NCBI GenBank assembly: GCA_007133995.1
Contig: SLLP01000215.1
Span: 1-7,603, forward strand
Source: Balneolales bacterium
GTDB taxonomy: Bacteria; Bacteroidota; Rhodothermia; Balneolales; Natronogracilivirgulaceae
Direction: 5' to 3'
Length of the DNA: 7,603 bases
Below the pieces are notes generated by a model. That model was not told where the DNA came from and searched no databases. It saw nothing but the letters and a program-made list of their open reading frames with translations. The first letter of the stretch is position 1; every line of letters starts with the position of its first letter. This document shows, piece by piece, positions 1 to 4,747 of this stretch. The translations under genes and the position numbers were made by a program.

Positions 1-2
1 CT

Positions 3-629
3 GAAAAAGCCGGTGCGGCCGGTATCGTTTTCCATCTGCGGGAGGATCGGCGCCATATTCGCGACGATGACGTGTACCGATTGCGCAAGGTGACCCGGGG
101 ATTGTTCGACTTTGAGATGGCCGCAACCGATGAAATGATCGAACTCTGCACAGGCATAAATGCGGATCTGGTCACACTTGTGCCTGAGAGCCGCGAGGAG
201 CTTACCACCGAGGGTGGTCTTGATATGCGCAAGGTCAGAGATGATTATCGGGAGAGGGTCTTCCCGCCTTTCAAACAGGCCGGGATTGCAATCAGCCTGT
301 TTGTGGATCCCTCAGAAGATGATATTGCGATTTCTGCCGAGCTCGAAGCCGAGGCCGTTGAGATCCACACCGGCAGCTATGCCAATGCCACCACCGATCC
401 GGTGCGCAAAAACGAACTGAAACGTCTCAGAGATGCCGCGATTCAGGCCCACGAGCTCGGACTCAGGGTAAATGCCGGTCACGGACTCAATTTTGAGAAC
501 ATCCAGCCGTTTCTGGATCACGTGCCGCACCTGGCGGATATCAGTATCGGACATGCACTCATTGCCGATGCCCTGTTTAACGGACTGGAAAACACCGTCC
601 GGCGGATGGTATCCATCATCAAAGGGTGA
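3..629 (+). CDS. pdxJ: Pyridoxine 5'-phosphate synthase PdxJ (5' end outside window)
   Basis: PdxJ condenses 1-deoxyxylulose 5-phosphate with 3-amino-2-oxopropyl phosphate to form pyridoxine 5'-phosphate in DXP-dependent vitamin B6 synthesis; it is a cytosolic TIM-barrel enzyme. The open frame runs in from the left edge, so the first visible codon belongs to the interior. About 35 to 40 N-terminal residues are missing, judged against the usual length of about 240; 208 codons are visible. Family signatures in order are HLREDRRHIRD (codons near 33-65, with the active-site His and Arg), FEMA (catalytic Glu, near 114), LVPESREELTTEGG, IHTGSYA, VNAGHGLNFEN (catalytic His, near 481) and the phosphate-site IGHALI. 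A GTG at 72 lies inside the conserved core and is not the true start. The usual AGADGI before HLRE reads AGAAGI, a mild change. The gene ends 36 bases before the era ATG and may share its transcript. Confidence 0.96.
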   Translation, partial: EKAGAAGIVFHLREDRRHIRDDDVYRLRKVTRGLFDFEMAATDEMIELCTGINADLVTLVPESREELTTEGGLDMRKVRDDYRERVFPPFKQAGIAISLFVDPSEDDIAISAELEAEAVEIHTGSYANATTDPVRKNELKRLRDAAIQAHELGLRVNAGHGLNFENIQPFLDHVPHLADISIGHALIADALFNGLENTVRRMVSIIKG

Positions 630-665
630 ATTCGCTTCGGACCTGCAAAATTACGTGTGGAATTT

Positions 666-1616
666 ATGACTGGAGAAATTGCAGGAAACAAAGAGCATAA
701 AGCCGGTTTCGTCGGAATAATCGGAAGGCCGAATGCCGGAAAATCGACCCTTTTCAATCATCTGCTCGGACAAAAACTCTCCATAATTACGCATAAGGCG
801 CAGACTACCCGGCACCGCATTCCCGGTTTCTATTCGGACGATGAATCCCAGATCGTGTTTCTCGATACTCCCGGCATCATCCAGCCATCATACCTGCTTC
901 AAGAGAAAATGATGGATCAGGTGATCCGGCTCCGCAGAGATGCCGATCTGTTACTCCATTTGGTGGATGGACGGCGGCCACCTGAATCGGACGATGTGGT
1001 CTGGGAGACATTGGCAGCACTCGGACTGCCGGTCATGCTTGTAGTCAATAAAATCGATTTGCTGGAAGGAGGGGGGACTGCAAAAACACCGGGAATCAAA
1101 GCGGATAATCCGGTACCTGATTCCGCAAAAGCTGTCATTTCAGCATGTTCGCAGCATTTCAATTATGATGCTGCTGTTGCCATATCGGCCATGAGCGGAA
1201 TCGGTGTGGAGGAACTGTTAAACAAAATCAAGGACCGGCTGCCTGAGGGTCCGGCTTTTTATCCGAAGGAGCAGGCAAGCGACCTGTCCATGCGATTTTT
1301 TGTATCCGAGCTCATTCGAGAGCAACTTTTTCTGCTTTATGACAAAGAAGTCCCCTACTCTTGTGCTGTTAATATCGTTGAATATGCCGAGCAGGAGGAT
1401 ATCGACAGAATTGATGCTGAAATTGTGGTTAGTCGCAGTTCACAGAAAGGCATACTTATCGGAAAAAAAGGTACCATGCTTAAAGAGCTGGGCACACGAT
1501 CCAGAAAGGAGATCGAGCATTTCACCGGAAAAAAAGCATTTCTGAAGCTTTTTGTGAAAGTTCGGGAAAAATGGCGTGACAAAGAGAGTTTTCTGAAAAG
1601 TTATGGTTACCGGTAG
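666..1616 (+). CDS. era: GTPase Era, 16S rRNA-binding ribosome assembly factor
   Basis: Era is an essential GTPase that binds the 3' end of 16S rRNA and helps mature the 30S subunit. I start it at ATG 666 (316 residues) because the conserved HKAGFV start follows closely. A GTG at 657 would add three residues and cannot be excluded. The G domain shows G1 GRPNAGKST (20-28), the switch/G2 region THKAQTTRHRIPG (42-54), G3 DTPG (67-70), G4 NKID (128-131) and G5 SAMSG (174-178). The C-terminal KH RNA-binding domain has its GxxG loop at IGKKG (265-269), and the protein ends in the typical SYGYR. The G4-to-G5 stretch is longer than in E. coli Era by my estimate of about nine residues (EGGGTAKTPGIKADNP). 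It follows pdxJ closely without a clear Shine-Dalgarno sequence. I see no convincing terminator after it. Confidence 0.96.
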   Translation: MTGEIAGNKEHKAGFVGIIGRPNAGKSTLFNHLLGQKLSIITHKAQTTRHRIPGFYSDDESQIVFLDTPGIIQPSYLLQEKMMDQVIRLRRDADLLLHLVDGRRPPESDDVVWETLAALGLPVMLVVNKIDLLEGGGTAKTPGIKADNPVPDSAKAVISACSQHFNYDAAVAISAMSGIGVEELLNKIKDRLPEGPAFYPKEQASDLSMRFFVSELIREQLFLLYDKEVPYSCAVNIVEYAEQEDIDRIDAEIVVSRSSQKGILIGKKGTMLKELGTRSRKEIEHFTGKKAFLKLFVKVREKWRDKESFLKSYGYR

Positions 1617-1678
1617 CGGTTTTCCGGGCATTATGGAGCGGTTTCTAATGCAACAGATGGAAAATATTAGATTTAATC

Positions 1679-1707
1679 TTGACACGTTTGCAATAAAATG
1701 GTAAACT
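1679..1707 (+). promoter_or_regulatory. Probable promoter of the metY-metX-thrA operon
   Basis: TTGACA at 1679-1684 is a perfect -35 box, followed by a 17-base spacer and TAAACT at 1702-1707 (four of six matches to TATAAT). This would start RNA near 1713-1716, about 50 bases before the leader peptide. Optimal spacing and position upstream of the attenuator support it. Bacteroidota sigma factors often prefer other elements (TTTG and TAnnTTTG), so the call is tentative. The perfect inverted repeat AGATTTAATCT (1669-1679) touches the -35 box and could be an operator. A second AT-rich -10-like element, TATAAA at 1750-1755, has no matching -35. Confidence 0.5.
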
Positions 1708-1725
1708 TAGACCATTGTGAAACAA

Positions 1726-1740
1726 AGCAGTTTTACTGCT
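1726..1740 (+). other. Small hairpin in the met operon leader
   Basis: AGCAGT and ACTGCT form a perfect six-base-pair stem closed by a TTT triloop, about 12 bases inside the predicted RNA start and 24 bases before the leader peptide ATG. It is not followed by a T-run, so it is not a terminator. It could protect the 5' end of the RNA, or it could be chance. Confidence 0.3.
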
Positions 1741-1763
1741 GAAAAGCGTTATAAATTTTGTAC

Positions 1764-1820
1764 ATGATCTTCGCTTACGCTTATATGGCCCTCTGTTGTA
1801 TGTCCTGCCACCGCAGGTGA
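1764..1820 (+). CDS. Cys/Met-rich leader peptide of the met operon attenuator
   Basis: ATG at 1764 opens an 18-codon frame, MIFAYAYMALCCMSCHRR, ending at TGA 1818-1820. Cysteine, normally about one residue in a hundred, makes up three of 18, in the run Cys-Cys-Met-Ser-Cys, with methionines at 8 and 13. This codon choice matches a sensor for sulfur amino acid starvation. The placement also fits: the tandem Cys codons (1794-1799) directly follow pairing segment 1 of the attenuator (1787-1793), and the stop codon overlaps segment 2 (1819-1825). A ribosome paused at Cys would cover segment 1, while one reaching the stop would cover segment 2. No strong Shine-Dalgarno precedes the ATG, which is common in this lineage. 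I infer that it acts in cis as a regulator and that the peptide itself has no function. ATG 1785 in the same frame is an alternative start that keeps the Cys codons. Confidence 0.72.
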   Translation: MIFAYAYMALCCMSCHRR

Positions 1821-1886
1821 GGGTCAGATTATGCGTAGCTGCTGAGTCTTAGGGCCCTTTCCGAAATCTCGAGAAGGGCCTTTTTT
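1773..1886 (+). promoter_or_regulatory. Ribosome-mediated transcription attenuator (cysteine/methionine type)
   Basis: Four segments form the classic 1:2, 3:4 versus 2:3 arrangement. Segment 1 is GGCCCTC (1787-1793), segment 2 GAGGGTC (1819-1825), segment 3 GGCCCTT (1853-1859) and segment 4 AAGGGCC (1874-1880). Segments 1 and 2 pair over seven positions with one G-U. They enclose a CCTGC/GCAGG hairpin (1804-1817) and are extended below by CGCTTACGC-side bases 1773-1780 with GCGTAGC 1833-1839. Segments 3 and 4 pair perfectly and are followed by six T residues. Segments 2 and 3 can pair instead over seven positions with two G-U pairs, which prevents the terminator. Stalling at the Cys codons would free segment 2 and give read-through into the riboswitch and metY; smooth translation would favour termination. 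This is inferred from pairing only. Confidence 0.68.
1851..1886 (+). terminator. Attenuator terminator (segments 3 and 4)
   Basis: The stem GGCCCTT/AAGGGCC (1853-1859 with 1874-1880) has seven perfect pairs, with an A-T and a G-U pair possible below it. The loop contains a further CGA/TCG pairing. Six T residues follow at 1881-1886. It lies 30 bases after the leader peptide stop and ahead of the SAM aptamer, so it must be passed before the riboswitch is made. Confidence 0.8.
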
Positions 1887-1908
1887 GTTCTTTGAACTGG
1901 TAGAAAGT

Positions 1909-2031
1909 CTCTTATCGAGAAAGGCGGAGGGATCAGGCCCTGTGAAGCCTTAGCAACCGCTTCGGTGATGCCGAAGGTCAGGTGCTAATTCCTGCTCTTG
2001 CATGCACGGGCATGTAAGGGAAAGATGAGGG
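1909..2031 (+). promoter_or_regulatory. SAM-I riboswitch aptamer (S-box)
   Basis: The RNA binds S-adenosylmethionine and switches transcription off when SAM is plentiful. Family-conserved blocks occur in order: CTTATCGAGA at the P1 5' side, GGCGGAGGGA, GGCCCTGTGAAGCC, GCAACC, then GGTGCTAATTCCTGC and the closing GAAAGATGAGG. P1 forms between 1909-1916 (CTCTTATC) and 2024-2031 (GATGAGGG), eight pairs including G-U. The hairpin GCTTCGG...CCGAAG gives P3, and GCATG...CATG-type pairing gives P4. It sits directly before metY, a standard SAM-I target, and is followed by its own terminator. No promoter fits between the attenuator terminator and this aptamer, so both probably lie on one RNA. Confidence 0.96.
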
Positions 2032-2049
2032 AAGACGGTTTTTGTTTGT

Positions 2050-2092
2050 AAAAGCCTCTTCCGGCATCGGCCCCGGTTGAGGCTTTTTTTTT
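2050..2092 (+). terminator. SAM riboswitch expression platform terminator
   Basis: AAAAGCCTC (2050-2058) pairs perfectly with GAGGCTTTT (2079-2087), with an inner CCGG/CCGG stem, and nine T residues run from 2084. The competing antiterminator is GGAAGA (2030-2035) with TCTTCC (2057-2062). It takes its 5' arm from the edge of aptamer helix P1. SAM binding holds P1 closed and leaves the terminator free to form, so this is an OFF switch. Confidence 0.92.
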
Positions 2093-2171
2093 GACCAGCG
2101 GGCAAGCCAGGCAACAGTCAACCCGGTAACAATCAGCACTAACAACAACAAAAACAAATTACAACCAACTC

Positions 2172-3491
2172 ATGAGCAATAACGCAGACAACAGGTCATA
2201 CAAATACGAAACACTGCAACTGCACGCCGGTCAGGAAAAAGATCCTGCCACCAATGCCAGGGCAGTACCGATCTACCAGACCACCTCCTATGTTTTTGAC
2301 AGTTCCGACCACGCCGCGGCGCTGTTCGGACTCAAGGAATTCGGCAATATCTATTCCCGGATCATGAATCCGACCAACGATGTGTTCGAGAAGCGGATCG
2401 CAGCTCTTGAGGGAGGTGTGGCGGCAGTAGCTACATCATCCGGACAGGCCGCCCAGTTCCTCACCATTATCACCATTGCTCAAAAAGGGGATAATATCAT
2501 CTCCACCAGTAACCTTTATGGCGGGACCTACAATCAGTTTAAAGTCTCCCTGCCCCGGCTGGGTATCGATGTGAAATTTGTCGGGGAGGATGATCCTTCT
2601 GCCTACGAGGCGAAAATTGACGAAAACACCAAGGGAATCTATGTGGAATCACTGGGCAACCCCAAATCGAATGTCCCGGATCTTGAAGGGCTTGCCGCTG
2701 TGGCGCAGAAAAATGGAATTCCACTCATTGTCGACAATACGTTCGGAGCAGCAGGTGCCATCGCTCGTCCCTTTGACTTTGGTGCAAATATTGTCGTTTC
2801 CTCGGCAACCAAATGGATTGGTGGACATGGGACATCTATCGGTGGTGTGCTGGTTGATGCCGGCAATTTCAACTGGGGCAATGGCAAATTCCCGCTGTTT
2901 GATCAGCCGTCCCCCGGGTACCATGGCATAAATTTCTGGGAAATCTTCGGCGATGAGGGTCCGTTCGGGAACATTGCCTTCGCCATCCGGGCCCGTGTTG
3001 AAGGCCTTCGTGACTTCGGACCTTCACAATCACCCTTCAACAGCTTTTTGCTGCTCCAGGGAATTGAAACACTTTCACTGAGGACCGAACGTCATTGCGA
3101 AAATGCGCTGGCACTGGCGAAATGGCTGGAGTCGAACGAAAATGTGGAATGGGTCAGTTACTCCGGACTGCCCGGACACAAATATCACGATCTCGCAAAA
3201 AAATATCTCAACCCCGGAAAGTTTGGTGCTGTAGTGACCTTCGGGATCAAGGGCGGATACGAAGCCGGCCGCAAGTTCATTGATAGTACCGTTCTGTCGA
3301 GTCATCTGGCCAATGTCGGTGACGCCAAGACACTGGTCATACATCCGGCGTCGACAACACATCAGCAGCTGACAGATCAGGAACAGCGATCAAGCGGCGT
3401 GACCGAAGATCTGGTTCGTGTTTCTGTCGGACTTGAACACATCGATGACATTATCTACGACTTCGAAGAAGCTTTCAAAAAGTCGGTCTGA
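2172..3491 (+). CDS. metY: O-acetylhomoserine sulfhydrylase (PLP-dependent), MetY
   Basis: MetY replaces the acetyl group of O-acetylhomoserine with sulfide to form homocysteine, bypassing cystathionine; it is a cytosolic fold-type I PLP enzyme that forms tetramers in its family. The 439-residue length matches MetY rather than the shorter MetB/MetC (about 380-400). The extra length is the insert GKFPLFDQPSPGYHG after the PLP lysine. Key parts are YSRIMNPT (61-68, phosphate contacts from the neighbouring subunit), SSGQAA (89-94), NLYGGTY (114-120), VDNTFG with Asp188 on the PLP ring, and SATKWIGGHG with Schiff-base Lys214. The SPFNSFLLLQGIETL segment is typical of the family. ATG 2172 has no Shine-Dalgarno but follows a CAA-rich, probably unstructured leader. 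It is the first enzyme gene behind the attenuator and SAM riboswitch. The family also contains O-acetylserine-active members, so side activity with O-acetylserine is possible. Confidence 0.95.
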   Translation: MSNNADNRSYKYETLQLHAGQEKDPATNARAVPIYQTTSYVFDSSDHAAALFGLKEFGNIYSRIMNPTNDVFEKRIAALEGGVAAVATSSGQAAQFLTIITIAQKGDNIISTSNLYGGTYNQFKVSLPRLGIDVKFVGEDDPSAYEAKIDENTKGIYVESLGNPKSNVPDLEGLAAVAQKNGIPLIVDNTFGAAGAIARPFDFGANIVVSSATKWIGGHGTSIGGVLVDAGNFNWGNGKFPLFDQPSPGYHGINFWEIFGDEGPFGNIAFAIRARVEGLRDFGPSQSPFNSFLLLQGIETLSLRTERHCENALALAKWLESNENVEWVSYSGLPGHKYHDLAKKYLNPGKFGAVVTFGIKGGYEAGRKFIDSTVLSSHLANVGDAKTLVIHPASTTHQQLTDQEQRSSGVTEDLVRVSVGLEHIDDIIYDFEEAFKKSV

Positions 3492-3539
3492 ATAACAAGT
3501 GTGGCTGCGTTGCACAATACACGTTTACAATAAACATCC

Positions 3540-3576
3540 AAAAAAAAAGCCTCCGGCTTTGCAACAGCCGGAGGCT
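3540..3576 (-). terminator. Perfect 11-bp hairpin with a T-tail only in the minus direction
   Basis: AGCCTCCGGCT (3548-3558) and AGCCGGAGGCT (3566-3576) are perfect complements around a seven-base loop. On the + strand the stem is followed by CTCAATC, not by T residues, so it lacks a normal + terminator tail. It is preceded by nine A residues (3540-3548), which give a T-tail when read on the minus strand. I see no minus-strand gene. It may stop antisense RNA entering metY, or act as a + strand processing or stability hairpin between metY and metX. Confidence 0.5.
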
Positions 3577-3649
3577 CTCAATCAACAACCAAATCCCGGA
3601 TCAACCAAAACCCAAGATTCAGTAACAGACAAACAACAAATGCAAAATG

Positions 3650-3690
3650 AGGAGAAATTCGATATGAATCAATCGAAAAATGTCATATAA
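3650..3690 (+). CDS. Possible 8-codon minicistron overlapping the metX start
   Basis: GAGGAGA at 3650-3656 is among the few strong Shine-Dalgarno-like sequences in the window. Its best-spaced ATG is at 3664, not the metX ATG at 3680, which lies about 24 bases away. The 3664 frame reads MNQSKNVI and stops at TAA 3688-3690, overlapping the metX start in another frame. It could load ribosomes for metX by termination and re-initiation. Alternatively, slippage at AAAAA (3676-3680) would fuse MNQSK to the MetX start. The feature span includes the ribosome-binding site. Confidence 0.35.
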
Positions 3691-4747
3691 ACAAGAAAAT
3701 CTCATATTCAAGGATCAGGCTCCGTTTGTGACCGAATCGGGATTTGAGTTCCTGGAACTGGATGTTGCATACCAGACGTGGGGCACTCCAAATGCCGACA
3801 TGAGCAATGTCGTGGTAGTGTTCCATGCTCTGACGGGCCATGCTGCGGCCGATGAATGGCTTACCGGTTTCTTTGGCAAAGGCCGGCTGCTTGATCCCGA
3901 TGAACATTATATCATCTGTAGCAATGTGTTGGGAAGCTGCTACGGAACCACCGGTCCACTCAGCATTAATCCCATCACAAGAAAGCGATATGGCGGGGAT
4001 TTTCCCGCTGTTACCATTCGCGATATGGTCAGGGTGCAGCAGCGGCTTCTGGATCATCTCGAGGTAAAGAGAGTCCGGTTTGCCATTGGCGCATCCATGG
4101 GCGGGATGCAGGCGCTTGAATTTGGTATTATGGATGACCGTGCCGAACAGTTGCTGCTAATAGCCATGGGCAAGGCGCATTCCGCCTGGGCGATCGGGAT
4201 CGGAGAAGCGCAGCGCCGGGCCTTGTTTGCAGATCCAAATTGGAAGGATGGCCACTATCCACCCGATGACCCGCCAGTCGAAGGCCTGGCTGCCGCCCGC
4301 ATGATGGGCATGATCACCTACCGCAGTGCCAGTTCATTTGAAAAACGGTTTGCACGCAATCCACAGCCCGGAAAATCCTGCTATCAGGTGGAATCCTATT
4401 TAAACTACCAGGGCAATAAACTGGTTGACCGTTTTGATGCGGTTACCTACGTGCGACTGACCCAGGCGATGGACAGTCATGATGTATCACGTGGTCGTGG
4501 AACCTTTAAGGAGGTGCTTGGCGGTCTCAAAATTCCCGTGCTGATTATCGGGATCAGCTCCGATGTGCTCTATCCGGTTGCAGAGCAGAAGGAACTGACG
4601 GCACTATTGAAAAACGCCCGGTATGTCGAGCTCGCTTCCGACAATGGGCACGATGCCTTTCTCATAGAATTTGAAGCTATTCAATCCCTTATAAAAAAAA
4701 AATTCCCCGAATTAACCCAAAAGTACCAATTAGTATTTACTGAATAA
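3680..4747 (+). CDS. metX: Homoserine O-acetyltransferase MetX
   Basis: MetX is an alpha/beta-hydrolase-fold acyltransferase that moves an acetyl group from acetyl-CoA to homoserine, making the MetY substrate. The 355 residues fit the usual 350-380. Markers are FHALTGHAAADEW (oxyanion region, near 48-60), CSNVLGSCYGTTGP, SINPITRKRYGGDFP, the nucleophile elbow GASMGGMQ with Ser139, SSDVLYP with Asp295, and NGHDAFLIE with His324, which together complete the Ser-Asp-His triad. The start at ATG 3680 gives the normal N-terminus but lacks its own Shine-Dalgarno at proper distance. A strong one upstream serves a short overlapping frame. The last base of its TAA stop is the first base of the thrA ATG, indicating translational coupling. 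Some MetX relatives use succinyl-CoA or L-serine; pairing with a MetY-type enzyme supports acetylation of homoserine but does not prove it. Confidence 0.95.
   Translation: MSYKQENLIFKDQAPFVTESGFEFLELDVAYQTWGTPNADMSNVVVVFHALTGHAAADEWLTGFFGKGRLLDPDEHYIICSNVLGSCYGTTGPLSINPITRKRYGGDFPAVTIRDMVRVQQRLLDHLEVKRVRFAIGASMGGMQALEFGIMDDRAEQLLLIAMGKAHSAWAIGIGEAQRRALFADPNWKDGHYPPDDPPVEGLAAARMMGMITYRSASSFEKRFARNPQPGKSCYQVESYLNYQGNKLVDRFDAVTYVRLTQAMDSHDVSRGRGTFKEVLGGLKIPVLIIGISSDVLYPVAEQKELTALLKNARYVELASDNGHDAFLIEFEAIQSLIKKKFPELTQKYQLVFTE

Noticed and set aside
312..554. Minus-strand and other-frame open frames inside pdxJ, era, metY, metX and thrA, including the 205-codon one at 6352-6969
   Set aside because: All lie within strongly conserved genes on the + strand and have no family features of their own; mid-to-high GC codon third positions create such shadows.
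657..659. GTG as the era start
   Set aside because: It adds only V-E-F before ATG 666 and has no better ribosome-binding site; ATG 666 gives a normal N-terminus. Not excluded.
1750..1755. TATAAA as the -10 box of a leaderless transcript starting at the leader peptide ATG
   Set aside because: No -35-like sequence lies 16-18 bases upstream (GCAGTT there), while TTGACA-17-TAAACT upstream is much better.
1714..1886. A free-standing small RNA such as 6S RNA
   Set aside because: The promoter-to-terminator length (about 170) and long imperfect hairpin fit loosely, but I could not match the 6S central bubble. The Cys-rich frame with precisely placed segments explains the region better. A covariance-model scan would decide.
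3510..3536. Internal promoter TTGCAC...TAAACA before metX
   Set aside because: The spacer is only 15 bases and both boxes are imperfect; the shared operon transcript explains metX expression.
3499..3690. 63-codon frame from a GTG between metY and metX
   Set aside because: Low-complexity Pro/Gln/Lys/Asn composition, runs straight through the 11-bp hairpin and overlaps metX. Only its last eight codons, behind a good ribosome-binding site, deserve attention.
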